From positions 1 to 16,731 of the forward strand of contig JBKEAJ010000011.1 of assembly GCA_047972135.1 (NCBI GenBank): a DNA stretch of 16,731 nucleotides, given 5' to 3'. Positions within the stretch are counted from its first letter, which is position 1, and each line of letters opens with the position of its first letter. The DNA comes from JBKEAJ01 sp047972135 (GTDB taxonomy: Bacteria; Bacteroidota; Bacteroidia; Bacteroidales; Prolixibacteraceae). The notes beneath the pieces are model-generated. The model had not been told where the DNA came from and did not search any database. It saw nothing but the letters and a program-made list of their open reading frames with translations. A program made the translations under genes and the position numbers. Shown piece after piece: positions 1-7,637 of the stretch.

Positions 1-56
1 AAGTGAGACCAGAGATAAAAGTAGGATACATAACCGGCAGAATATTATTAATAACT

Positions 57-85
57 CGCAGAGACAGAGTATCCTTGTCTCTGCG
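57..85. repeat. 10-bp perfect inverted repeat (hairpin)
   Basis: CGCAGAGACA (57-66) pairs perfectly with TGTCTCTGCG (76-85) around a 9-nt loop. No run of T follows on either strand, so it is not a textbook intrinsic terminator. It could terminate an upstream gene outside the window or belong to an interspersed palindromic repeat. Confidence 0.7.
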
Positions 86-107
86 GTTGGTGATCAGACA
101 AACACCC

Positions 108-122
108 GGGCAGGCACTGCCC
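108..122. repeat. Short GC-rich hairpin GGGCAG-GCA-CTGCCC
   Basis: Six perfect base pairs (108-113 with 117-122) enclose a 3-nt loop in otherwise AT-rich DNA. No T-tract follows. On the minus strand it reads as part of a GTAGGGGCAGTGCCTGCCC string, a form common in interspersed palindromic repeats; that family resemblance is from memory and unverified. Confidence 0.55.
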
Positions 123-145
123 CTACGCTTCTGATTATATACTTT

Positions 146-169
146 TACGATGTTGCAATGTTACGATAT
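146..169. repeat. Degenerate 8-bp tandem array, three units
   Basis: The units TACGATGT, TGCAATGT and TACGATAT follow one another without gap, at 146-153, 154-161 and 162-169. The period is the same as in the neighbouring AAAC array and close to that of the right-flank arrays, suggesting one process or element family. Confidence 0.55.
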
Positions 170-189
170 AACAGCGTAGAGGCTCAGCT

Positions 190-237
190 CTAAACATTAA
201 ACGTTTTAAACCTCAAACAAATAAGCGCCTAAACTAT
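190..237 (-). repeat. Quasi-periodic AAAC (minus strand GTTT) array
   Basis: AAAC tetramers begin at 192, 199, 208, 215 and 231, with a variant AAGC at 224, giving steps of roughly 7 to 9 nt. On the minus strand these are GTTTAA-type units. CGTTTAATGTTTA occurs here (minus strand, about 191-203) and again on the plus strand at about 16106-16118, so the two window ends share this array in opposite orientations. Confidence 0.55.
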
Positions 238-326
238 CCCGTAAAAAATCATCACTCATATAAAGCTAAAAACCAAAACATTACAAACTTATAGAAATAA
301 TCTATTGCATAAAACAGTACTATGCA

Positions 327-358
327 TTGCACAGTATCAGGCTTTGTTTATATATTTG
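327..358 (+). promoter_or_regulatory. Bacteroidota-type promoter for padR-pspC
   Basis: TTG (327-329) is followed by a 21-nt spacer and TATATTTG (351-358), an exact match to the TAnnTTTG -7 consensus of the Bacteroidota primary sigma factor. Transcription would start around 365, giving a leader of only about a dozen bases before the padR ATG at 378. This argues for that ATG over the upstream TTG codon at 327. Confidence 0.65.
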
Positions 359-377
359 CATTGTAAAATACAAACAT

Positions 378-710
378 ATGAATATAGAAAATACAAAAAT
401 GCAAATGCGGAAAGGGGTGCTGGAATACTGCATTCTCTCTATAATAAAGAGAGGGGAGGCATATCCGATAGACATCCTGAAAGAACTGAAAGACTCCGGC
501 ATGAACATTTTTGAAGGAACTCTCTACCCTCTTTTGAGCAGACTGAAAAATGCAGAATTGTTGAGCTACAGATGGGAGGAAAGTCAATCGGGACCGCCAC
601 GTAAATATTTTTCGCTAACAGAGGAAGGCGTAGAGTTTCACGGCAGACTCAAAGAAACATGGGACGACCTGAATAAAGCAATCGACACAATAACAAGAAA
701 ATCAAAATAG
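378..710 (+). CDS. PadR-family transcriptional regulator
   Basis: This 110-residue protein is a small winged-helix repressor of the PadR family (short, PadR-s2-like). Visible family features are the N-terminal helix MRKGVLEYCILSII, the EGTLYPLLSRL recognition-helix region (about residues 50-60) and the wing GPPRKYFSLTEEG (about residues 77-89). A C-terminal helix follows that would mediate dimerisation. The ATG at 378 was chosen because the promoter's -7 box ends at 358; the frame is open upstream from a TTG at 327, but that extension shows no family similarity. It ends two bases before the PspC gene, so the two are almost certainly co-transcribed. PadR next to a PspC-domain membrane protein is a recurrent Bacteroidota arrangement, and the inferred role is repression of this operon in response to envelope or compound stress. 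Confidence 0.9.
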   Translation: MNIENTKMQMRKGVLEYCILSIIKRGEAYPIDILKELKDSGMNIFEGTLYPLLSRLKNAELLSYRWEESQSGPPRKYFSLTEEGVEFHGRLKETWDDLNKAIDTITRKSK

Positions 711-712
711 CT

Positions 713-2737
713 ATGAAGAAAGTAATTACCATAAATTTCTGCAACACCCTTCTGACAATCGAGGAGGAAGCATACGAGGCTCTTAGAGAGTACAGAGATT
801 CTCTGAGCAAGTATTTTAGAAACGAAGCTAGCTGTGAGGAAATACTCAAAGATATCGATTTTCGCATAACGGAGATATTGTCTGAGATACTCAAAAAGGA
901 AAACTGTATCACCGACAAGCATATACAATATGTAATAAACGAAATTGGCAGTCCGTCCGATTTTGCTAATGATGGTCTGGAAATCGACGATGACGAGGGA
1001 CAAGAAACTACGAGCGATAAACAAAAGCAAGAATCAGAGCAGTACGTAATAGACAAACTATTCAGGTCGGCCGACGACAAAGTATTTGCCGGAGTATGCT
1101 CTGGCTTAGGAACTTACTTTAAGGCAGACCCCATCATTTTTAGAATCTTATTTGCACTGTTGCAACCCATTGGTCTTATAGCATACTGTATTATCTGGAT
1201 AATAACTCCAAGCAAATCTCTAAAAAACAACAACATAAAACGACTATATAGAGACCCTCACCACAAAGTTCTGGGAGGCGTTGTTGCAGGCATATCTCAC
1301 TACACAAACATGAGCAGAGTCGCACTAAGACTATTATTGGCGGTTTTATTTCTAGCACCCTCAGTTCTACTACTATCAACTAGTGAATTGATTTTTATAA
1401 ATGTTCCTATCCTGCTTCCCATCGTATATATAGTTATGTGGATTGGCTTGCCTCCAACACGAAGCGCAAGCGACAGACTACAAATGAAAGGCGAAAAGGT
1501 TAATGCACAAACCATCAAGGAGAATGTATATATGAGCCAAAATGACACAAATGGCTTTGGTAGAGACACACAACACAGAGTTCTGGGCGGGGTTATTGCA
1601 GGCATTGGCAACTACACGAATATCAGCAGAGCAATGCTACGTATAATCTTACTAATAATATACTGCGTACCACCATTCATATTTCAAGACATTGCTTTCA
1701 ATTATTTGATTCCTTTAATACCTATCCTATATTTTATTATGTGGATTTGTCTGCCGCCTATACAAAGACCATACAGCATGCCACAAAGCAAAGAAAACAA
1801 GGGCAGCGACGAACAATATTTCTCCACAAAGTCTGATGTATATAACAACTCATCAAGAGGCAGAGGGCATAACGCTGCAAAAACCATCCTATTGATAATA
1901 CTCTGGCTAATAGGAATAAGCATTATAATTCCTACCATCCCAATATATCTGACTTCATCAGTAGTGTCATATTCCATTTTTGATGGATTTATGCAATATG
2001 CAACCCAAGCCGCACTGATATTATTCTTCATCTTGCCTCTAGTAATGTTCCTCGTTTGGCTGATACGCCGCTCTATGGTGAAAAGAAACTCTATCAGATG
2101 GGTCTACTTGTCATCTCTCGGACTGTGGTTTATCAGTAGCTTATATCTCACATTTGCAGTGCTTTATACCCCACGATTGTTCATTGAGTCAGATTTCAAA
2201 ACAAAAGAAATTGCTACTATCAAGGACTCGGTAGTAACTGTGAGCTCTAATAAGCCTAGCGGGAATATGAATTTCCTTGATGTTTACAAAATATTCTACA
2301 AGTTCTCGCCATACTCCGACAACAGCGAGCTGCTACTACCGTTCAACAGTCTGGGTCTTATACGAAGTCAAGATTCTCTTTTCCACGTATATGAGGTGAA
2401 ATTTACGAGAGGCAAAAAGACTGACGAGCTTGAAAATAACCTGTCAAGAATAGACCCAAACACCTCTATAAATGGGAATAAGATATCGTTCAACGGAGGA
2501 ACAATAGTCAGAGGCAAAGGCAAATACAGACTTCAAACATCAATGATTGTCGTGGCAGTACCAAAAGACAAGAAATTAAAGACCAGGAAACTTTGGGATA
2601 TTATGAATGTTCGCGACATTAGAGACGTGGGAGTCAGCAAGAATGACATCAATAACGCAAAGAAGGAACTCGGCGAAACTAAGGACTGGATAGGCTGGAG
2701 CTTCGACGACACAATACAGCGCAAAGAAAGCGAATGA
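713..2737 (+). CDS. Membrane protein with three tandem PspC domains
   Basis: This 674-residue protein starts with a cytoplasmic region (1-110) of the type seen in PadR-linked PspC proteins, with NINFC/IEEEAYEAL-like and DIDFRITEIL segments. Three PspC domains follow at about 115-167, 176-248 and 283-349. Each has the signature [KR]V[FL][AG]GV.[AS]G[IL]..Y and a hydrophobic hairpin ending in I.W....P. Three more membrane segments lie at about 390-413, 430-452 and 462-485, and the C-terminal region (about 486-674) is probably extracytoplasmic. In enterobacteria PspC senses envelope stress with PspB and relieves PspA inhibition of PspF; no pspA, pspB or pspF is present here, so the role in this organism is inferred. 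Domains 2 and 3 are the most alike, including at DNA level (around 1262 and 1574). It follows padR by 2 bases. Confidence 0.88.
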   Translation: MKKVITINFCNTLLTIEEEAYEALREYRDSLSKYFRNEASCEEILKDIDFRITEILSEILKKENCITDKHIQYVINEIGSPSDFANDGLEIDDDEGQETTSDKQKQESEQYVIDKLFRSADDKVFAGVCSGLGTYFKADPIIFRILFALLQPIGLIAYCIIWIITPSKSLKNNNIKRLYRDPHHKVLGGVVAGISHYTNMSRVALRLLLAVLFLAPSVLLLSTSELIFINVPILLPIVYIVMWIGLPPTRSASDRLQMKGEKVNAQTIKENVYMSQNDTNGFGRDTQHRVLGGVIAGIGNYTNISRAMLRIILLIIYCVPPFIFQDIAFNYLIPLIPILYFIMWICLPPIQRPYSMPQSKENKGSDEQYFSTKSDVYNNSSRGRGHNAAKTILLIILWLIGISIIIPTIPIYLTSSVVSYSIFDGFMQYATQAALILFFILPLVMFLVWLIRRSMVKRNSIRWVYLSSLGLWFISSLYLTFAVLYTPRLFIESDFKTKEIATIKDSVVTVSSNKPSGNMNFLDVYKIFYKFSPYSDNSELLLPFNSLGLIRSQDSLFHVYEVKFTRGKKTDELENNLSRIDPNTSINGNKISFNGGTIVRGKGKYRLQTSMIVVAVPKDKKLKTRKLWDIMNVRDIRDVGVSKNDINNAKKELGETKDWIGWSFDDTIQRKESE

Positions 2738-2815
2738 CAAAGTTCCGCAAGCCTTGATCTTAAACTTTCTATCTCAGACTCTTGACATTATAGACAAACA
2801 CTAGTTACATTTTTG

Positions 2816-2845
2816 TGTGCCGGCGTAATAAAGTGCGTCGGTACA
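2816..2845 (+). terminator. Possible terminator hairpin after the pspC gene
   Basis: Bases 2816-2825 pair with 2836-2845 (10 pairs, two of them G-U) around a 10-nt loop. There is no immediate run of T; a T-rich stretch begins about 20 bases later. It lies between two plus-strand genes and could end the padR-pspC transcript or simply be a stable structure. Confidence 0.4.
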
Positions 2846-2901
2846 TTGTTGCGTTAATATTATTTTTTCTCTCCATATATGGTTTTAATGTTTTTAGTTG
2901 C

Positions 2902-2909
2902 TAATTTTG
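2902..2909 (+). promoter_or_regulatory. Candidate -7 box TAATTTTG upstream of the ClC gene
   Basis: The octamer matches TAnnTTTG exactly. Its expected start site, about 2916, leaves a leader of some 17 bases before the GTG at 2933. No clear TTG was found at the expected -33 spacing, so this is weaker than the other promoters called here. Confidence 0.45.
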
Positions 2910-2932
2910 CCCCGCATAAAAGCAACTAAAAA

Positions 2933-4723
2933 GTGTCAATAGCAGGTAAATTAAGGGTGAAGCTAATGCGATGGCGATTGAAAAATATCAGCCCTCGCAA
3001 CCTTATTTTTATCCTCAGCATACTTATCGGACTCATAACAGGGCTGGTAGCAGTACTCCTAAAATACACTGTACATGCAGTCTACACCTTGGTAAAAAGT
3101 TTTGCCGTCGATGGAGGACTGAACTTCTACTACGTCGGTTTCCCGATTGTAGGAATAGGATTGACACTGCTGTTTATGAAGTATATTATAAAAAGCCCTA
3201 TTCGACACGGTATCCCTAACATTCTTCACAGCATCTCTAAACGTAATTGCGAGCTGAGCAAACACAATCTTTACTCGCCAATTATCACTAGCGCACTAAC
3301 AGTCGGATTTGGAGGCTCGGTAGGACTGGAGGGTCCGTCGGTAGGCTCAGGAGCGGCTTATGGAACTTACATAGCAAAATATCTAAGGCTCAATTACAGA
3401 AGCCGTGTACTGCTGATGGCGTGTGCTTGCGCCGGTGCAATGTCGGCAATACTGAAAGCTCCCATTGCCGCTGTCGTTTTTGCCGTAGAGGTGATAATGA
3501 TAGACCTAACTGCGATGTCGCTAATACCCTTATTACTAGCATCTTGCTCTGCCGTACTGGTATCTTACCTATTTCAAGGACAAGAAGCTCTGTATCCGAT
3601 AACTCTGCAAGGACAACATTTCAACATGGCAGACCTTGCCTACTTTATACTACTAGGTATTGTATGCGGCTTATTTTCAGCATATTTCACAAAAGTATAT
3701 CTTTGGGTGGAAGAAGCATTCGAAGGAATAAAAGCTCGCTGGAAAAGACTGATATACGGCGGAATACTACTGGGAATCATTATTTTTATATTCCCATCTC
3801 TATACGGAGAGGGCTACGAGGTTGTGAACGAATGTATGCGAGGAGACTTCAGTCATCTATTTACTAATTCGATATTTAGCAATATGCATGAAAATCTCCT
3901 TGCTATTTTGCTCCTCCTATTTGCAGTAGTCATCTTGAAAGCATTTGCTACATCACTGACCTTTGGTGCAGGTGGTGTCGGCGGTATTTTTGCTCCTTCG
4001 CTATTTATGGGCGTACACGTTGGGCTCTTGTTTTCATTGAGCGCAAATCAGATTTTGGAATATTTCGGAATGCGCACTCTCCAGACAGGCAGTTTCGCAC
4101 TTGTCGGCATGGCAGGACTTATGGCAGGCGTACTGCACGCACCACTGACAGGCATGTTTCTAATTGCCGACATATCAGGAGGCTACCAACTATTTGTACC
4201 CCTGATGATTACAGCAACCGTATCGTCAATAATAGCTCGTCGATTCTATCCAAATTCAGTGTATCACTTTCAGCTGGCAAAAAGAAAAGAACTTATTACA
4301 CACGACAAAGACTCCGCAGTACTAACGGTTTTAAGCGTCGAACAACTAATTGAAACCGACTTTATTACCCTAAGACCCGAAGACAAACTGCGAAGCCTGA
4401 TTGAGGCAATATCTAATTCAAACAGAAATATTTTCCCTGTGGTGGACGGCGACGGACTAATGAAAGGAATGCTGAAAATGGATGATGTAAAACATCTGAT
4501 TTTTAATCAAGAACTATATGATGAGGTAGAAATTAAGGATATAATGTACATGCCAGAAGCCTTTGTCAGCTCTCGGGATAGCATGGAAACACTGATGAGA
4601 ACTTTTGAAAAATCGGGCAGATACAACATTGCCGTGATTGATGATGGCATGTACAAGGGATTTATATCAAGAGCCAAAGCATTTATGTCGTATAGATCAG
4701 CATTGAAAAGGGTATCTCAATAA
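2933..4723 (+). CDS. ClC-family anion channel/transporter with C-terminal CBS pair
   Basis: This 596-residue protein has the ClC fold: hydrophobic helices from about 20 to 440, then two CBS domains at about 467-527 and 534-590. Selectivity-filter motifs are visible: RHGIP (91-95, where many members have GSGIP), GLEGP (131-135, with gating glutamate E133), GGIFAP (350-355) and Y444 in NSVYHF. The internal 'proton glutamate' of exchangers (E203 of the E. coli protein) falls on V187 in FAVEVIM, a valine also found in channel-type ClCs. CBS pairs usually bind adenine nucleotides and gate the pore. The start is taken as the GTG at 2933; the in-frame ATG at 2966 (residue 12) is an alternative. Its stop overlaps the convergent dipeptidase gene by 7 bases. 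Confidence 0.92.
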   Translation: MSIAGKLRVKLMRWRLKNISPRNLIFILSILIGLITGLVAVLLKYTVHAVYTLVKSFAVDGGLNFYYVGFPIVGIGLTLLFMKYIIKSPIRHGIPNILHSISKRNCELSKHNLYSPIITSALTVGFGGSVGLEGPSVGSGAAYGTYIAKYLRLNYRSRVLLMACACAGAMSAILKAPIAAVVFAVEVIMIDLTAMSLIPLLLASCSAVLVSYLFQGQEALYPITLQGQHFNMADLAYFILLGIVCGLFSAYFTKVYLWVEEAFEGIKARWKRLIYGGILLGIIIFIFPSLYGEGYEVVNECMRGDFSHLFTNSIFSNMHENLLAILLLLFAVVILKAFATSLTFGAGGVGGIFAPSLFMGVHVGLLFSLSANQILEYFGMRTLQTGSFALVGMAGLMAGVLHAPLTGMFLIADISGGYQLFVPLMITATVSSIIARRFYPNSVYHFQLAKRKELITHDKDSAVLTVLSVEQLIETDFITLRPEDKLRSLIEAISNSNRNIFPVVDGDGLMKGMLKMDDVKHLIFNQELYDEVEIKDIMYMPEAFVSSRDSMETLMRTFEKSGRYNIAVIDDGMYKGFISRAKAFMSYRSALKRVSQ

Positions 4724-5796
4724 CCCTCTAGCAGCTTGGAGTATAACTCATTGGTTTTGAGAACTCGCATAAAGTTACCACCCCATATCTTCTGAATAGC
4801 CTCATGCGAATAGCCTCTTTTCACAAGCTCTGCCGTGATTCGTGGATAGCAAGTGGCATCGTAAAAATCAGGCAGACCCCCACCCCCGTCAAAATCTGTG
4901 GCTATCCCTACATAATCAACTCCGACAAGCCGTACAACATGCTCAATGTGGTCAACAAAATCCGACACCCTTACATCTGTTCCCGACTTTATGAAACGTC
5001 GAACCATACATATTTGTATAACTCCACCCTTCTCGGCAAGAGCTTTTATCATATCGTCGCTCATGTTGCGCTTGTTCCACCTCAACGCCCGACACGACGA
5101 ATGACTCGCAACAATAGGAGTTTTAGAGTATTTCACAACATCATAAAAAGTCTTATCCGAAACATGCGATATATCGACAAGCATACCCAATTTGTTCATT
5201 CGCTCAACAAGCTTATATCCAAACTCCGTAAGCCCTGAATCCGGCTTCCCACTTTCGTCGGTAGACGAACAACAAATGTCATTGTTGCTAGTATGCCCCA
5301 AGGTCATGTAGCGTGCTCCACGTCTGTAAAAACTATCGACGTTATCAAGGTTATGACCAATGGCATAGCCATTCTCAACCCCAATAAAAACAGCTCGCTT
5401 TCCTCGTTTCGGGATATTATAAAAGTCCTCAGAACTAGTTGCTAACTCCAATACTTTGCTATTTGTATTAATGGCATTATGAATTCTGTCGAACATCAAA
5501 TTCGCTTTACTAACCACCTGATTATAACCATACTCCGTCAAATACCCTTGCGGAAGATATACGATGAGAAACATCGCATCAAGTCCTCCATCTATGAGTC
5601 TTGGAATATCAAGACGCAAACCGGTCTTGTCGTAGCTGTACCTATTGGCAATGTTATACTTATACATCTTTGACGGCGTATCGACATGAGTGTCCAAACT
5701 GAGAACTTTGTCGTGCATCACCTCGCTATCTACGGACTGACAATCTAGGCTCCCGACCACAAAACCAAGCAGGTATAATGTAAACAAAAATCTCAT
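4717..5796 (-). CDS. Exported membrane dipeptidase (peptidase family M19)
   Basis: This 359-residue zinc dipeptidase resembles renal dipeptidase. Metal and active-site residues of M19 are all visible: H37 and D39 in DTHVDT, bridging E141 in GVENGY, H211 in DISHVS and H232 in ASHSSC. H168 in TLGHTSNN and the DFDGGGG segment (301-307) also fit the family. The N-terminus (MRFLFTLYLLGFVVG) is a signal peptide, and Asp before the cysteine makes a lipoprotein lipobox unlikely. M19 enzymes hydrolyse dipeptides, including some D-amino-acid dipeptides, so a periplasmic role in peptide or cell-wall scavenging is inferred. The start overlaps the upstream permease stop as ATGA, implying translational coupling. 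It is the last gene of the rbfA operon. Confidence 0.9.
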   Translation of the reverse strand: MRFLFTLYLLGFVVGSLDCQSVDSEVMHDKVLSLDTHVDTPSKMYKYNIANRYSYDKTGLRLDIPRLIDGGLDAMFLIVYLPQGYLTEYGYNQVVSKANLMFDRIHNAINTNSKVLELATSSEDFYNIPKRGKRAVFIGVENGYAIGHNLDNVDSFYRRGARYMTLGHTSNNDICCSSTDESGKPDSGLTEFGYKLVERMNKLGMLVDISHVSDKTFYDVVKYSKTPIVASHSSCRALRWNKRNMSDDMIKALAEKGGVIQICMVRRFIKSGTDVRVSDFVDHIEHVVRLVGVDYVGIATDFDGGGGLPDFYDATCYPRITAELVKRGYSHEAIQKIWGGNFMRVLKTNELYSKLLEGY

Positions 5797-7001
5797 TTTG
5801 TCGTTTTCAAAATTCGTGCAGGAACTAGAGATATTAAAAAGCCTATCAAAGACACCGTCGCAAAAACTATCAATATGTCGCCAAAGCGCAACTCCACAGG
5901 GTATTGCTCGATGGCAAATGCGCCCTCGATAGTGATAATGCCAAATTGAGTTTGCAAGTACACCAAAAGAACACCCAACACTAGCCCTATAACTGCACCC
6001 ACAATGGAAATCAAACTACCGTGTATGAGAAATATCTCCCTCAGCTTAGCAGGCGACACTCCCAGCGAACGCAGAGTGAAAATGTCCTGCTTCTTCTCTA
6101 TTATCACCATCGTCAAGGTACTCAATATATTGAACGATGCTATGATAACTATAAACGTGAGTATCAGAAATATCATCCACCGCTCCAATTGTAAGACCTT
6201 ATAAATAGTAGAGTTCATCTCAGCTCGTGTCTTCACAGTCAGTCCACTATCTCTCAAATTCTTAGAAATCAACGACTTCAAACGCTCCGCATCCTGCGCA
6301 TTGTCAAGCCTAAGCTCCAACATCGAAATACGACCTTGCATATCCATAAGTTCCTCAGCAACAGAGTATGGAACAAACATCGTGTTGTCAATCTTCTCCT
6401 GTATGGAAAAAACTCCCGAAGGATAGACATTAGACACATTAAAAGCTCTGCTTATGTCCATTACACTAGTGTTCGACACTCCCCGCTTGGGATAATATAT
6501 TGACACCGGCACTTGCTGCGATAAACCCACTTGCAGATTTACTGCTATACTAAGTCCACAAACACCATAGTTTACACGCTCATCGCTTATTATCGCATCG
6601 CCATATTGTATATATTCATCGAGTCCCGTCGTCTCAAAATAATTGTCGGGAACTCCTTTCACTTTAGCAACTACCTGACTTTCGCCATAACGCAACAAAG
6701 CATTGTCTTCTATAACTTCGGATATATCCACAATGCCATCCATGCCCCCAATGTAAACAAGCAGCCCACTATCGGGCTGAAAACTCTTACCCTCAATGGG
6801 AAGAACCGTTAAATCAGCATTAAATTCCGAATAGAAAGAACGTACCAAAGTGTCGAAGCCGTTGAATACCGACATCACCAATATCAAGCCCAAAGTCCCA
6901 ATAGCTACACCACCAACAGAAATATTGGAGATATAGTTGATTATCTTCTTCTGCTTTTTCGACTTAAAATATCGCTTTGCTATGAAAAAAGTGTAGTTCA
7001 T
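5793..7001 (-). CDS. FtsX-like ABC permease (LolC/LolE family)
   Basis: This 402-residue inner-membrane protein has the MacB/FtsX topology. TM1 lies at about 27-47, a periplasmic MacB-like domain at about 48-270, and TM2-TM4 at about 276-300, 324-350 and 373-396. The cytoplasmic loop EKKQDIFTLRSLGVSPAKLR (302-321) is the conserved segment that contacts the ATPase, and the protein ends with the typical VPARILK. By family it would take part in extracting lipoproteins from the inner membrane (LolCDE) or a related mechanotransmission transport. The ATP-binding partner is not in this window and must be encoded elsewhere. It starts 7 bases after the rbfA stop and overlaps the dipeptidase start by 4 bases. 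A substrate other than lipoproteins cannot be excluded. Confidence 0.88.
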   Translation of the reverse strand: MNYTFFIAKRYFKSKKQKKIINYISNISVGGVAIGTLGLILVMSVFNGFDTLVRSFYSEFNADLTVLPIEGKSFQPDSGLLVYIGGMDGIVDISEVIEDNALLRYGESQVVAKVKGVPDNYFETTGLDEYIQYGDAIISDERVNYGVCGLSIAVNLQVGLSQQVPVSIYYPKRGVSNTSVMDISRAFNVSNVYPSGVFSIQEKIDNTMFVPYSVAEELMDMQGRISMLELRLDNAQDAERLKSLISKNLRDSGLTVKTRAEMNSTIYKVLQLERWMIFLILTFIVIIASFNILSTLTMVIIEKKQDIFTLRSLGVSPAKLREIFLIHGSLISIVGAVIGLVLGVLLVYLQTQFGIITIEGAFAIEQYPVELRFGDILIVFATVSLIGFLISLVPARILKTTK

Positions 7002-7008
7002 TTATGAA

Positions 7009-7350
7009 TCAATCCTCCGATAAAAGTGAGTCGATTTTGTCGATATAGTCAAAACTATCGTCTATATAAAACTCAAAATCAGGCACAATGCGCACCTGCT
7101 TACCTATCAAACGCCCAATATCACCTCTGATTTTACCCTTCAATTCATTTATCCTTGCCATTGTATCTTCGCTTTTCTCCGACGGGAAAATGCTTAAATA
7201 GGCTCTAGCTATGCTCATGTCTTTGGTAACCCGAACTACCGTAACCGATATTAACATACCATGGAAATATTCCTTGCCATGCTGCTGAAACCACTGACTC
7301 AAATCCTTTTGTATCAGCCGACCAACCTTTTGCTGCCTTGTAGATTCCAT
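7009..7350 (-). CDS. rbfA: Ribosome-binding factor A
   Basis: This 113-residue KH-type protein binds the 30S subunit and helps mature the 5' end of 16S rRNA, especially in the cold. Family features are the N-terminal RQQKVGRLIQKDLSQWF helix, the strand with VTVVRVTKDMSIARAYLSIFP, and the C-terminal segment LIGKQVRIVPDFEFYIDDSFDYIDKIDSLL. Its length is typical for RbfA. The ATG at 7350 was chosen because a consensus -7 box (7375-7382) overlaps the only upstream in-frame start (a TTG at 7377), so that codon would not be transcribed. It heads the minus-strand operon with the permease and dipeptidase genes. Confidence 0.92.
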   Translation of the reverse strand: MESTRQQKVGRLIQKDLSQWFQQHGKEYFHGMLISVTVVRVTKDMSIARAYLSIFPSEKSEDTMARINELKGKIRGDIGRLIGKQVRIVPDFEFYIDDSFDYIDKIDSLLSED

Positions 7351-7374
7351 ATTTTTATCTCTTTTATATAGGTA

Positions 7375-7382
7375 CAAAGATA
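7375..7382 (-). promoter_or_regulatory. Candidate -7 box TATCTTTG for the rbfA operon
   Basis: On the minus strand the octamer matches TAnnTTTG exactly and lies 25 bases before the rbfA ATG, leaving a leader of about 17 bases. The -33 region is not a clean TTG. A 43-bp dispersed repeat (7405-7447) lies just upstream, over or next to the expected -33 position. Confidence 0.5.
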
Positions 7383-7404
7383 CACAATTCGTTTTATTGA
7401 TATG

Positions 7405-7447
7405 AAAATGCTATATGCCGTACGCTTTAGGCTATAAGCAAGCAGCC
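7405..7447. repeat. 43-bp dispersed repeat, copy 1
   Basis: This stretch matches 16046-16088 at 40 of 43 positions with no gaps and in the same orientation. Internally it is a string of degenerate heptamers (TGCTATA, TGCCGTA, CGCTTTA, GGCTATA). The similarity stops abruptly on both sides. It sits in the gap between the divergent rbfA and flavodoxin genes. Confidence 0.8.
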
Positions 7448-7577
7448 AATGATAATCTAAATCTGAGCACCCATGCATTACTCCATCATAATAATTTAGG
7501 AGGCAAAACATGAACAAAATGCGTTTTGAATAAAAATCAGACTTAAATCCTCGCAAGAATTTCCTCATAAATAATGA

Positions 7578-7608
7578 TTGACAAAGCTGCATTTACCCAC
7601 TAACTTTG
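7578..7608 (+). promoter_or_regulatory. Bacteroidota-type promoter for the flavodoxin operon
   Basis: TTG (7578-7580), a 20-nt spacer and TAACTTTG (7601-7608) match the -33/-7 consensus. The start site would be near 7615, giving a leader of about 23 AT-rich bases before the ATG at 7638. The same TTG also begins an open in-frame extension of the flavodoxin gene, which this promoter makes untenable as a start. Confidence 0.7.
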
Positions 7609-7637
7609 TGCTAATTGAAATTTTAAAATATTTACCG

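Larger units (their letters stand above)
1..326. other. Gene-free repeat-rich left flank
   Basis: I see no credible gene here. Frame 2 is open from 2 to 193 and frame 3 from 3 to 135, but neither translation resembles a family I know, so both could be chance or the tail of a gene outside the window. The stretch holds two hairpins (57-85 and 108-122), an 8-bp tandem array (146-169) and an AAAC-spaced array (192-234). This makes it similar in character to the right flank after 15985. The last part, from about 240, is AT-rich and leads into the padR promoter. Confidence 0.6.

Noticed and set aside
1..193. Open frames at the left edge as the 3' end of a gene
   Set aside because: Two frames are open over part of it, neither translation resembles a known family, and the stretch is full of palindromes and short repeats.
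649..1080. Minus-strand 143-codon serine/leucine-rich frame
   Set aside because: Antisense shadow of the padR-pspC genes; biased composition and no recognisable domain.
3421..3867. Plus-strand 148-codon frame inside the ClC gene
   Set aside because: An arginine- and cysteine-rich shadow of the clearly coding ClC frame.
7314..7592. Minus-strand 92-codon frame upstream of rbfA
   Set aside because: It overlaps the rbfA start and promoter, and its AYSLKRTAYSI string is the 43-bp repeat translated; no family features.
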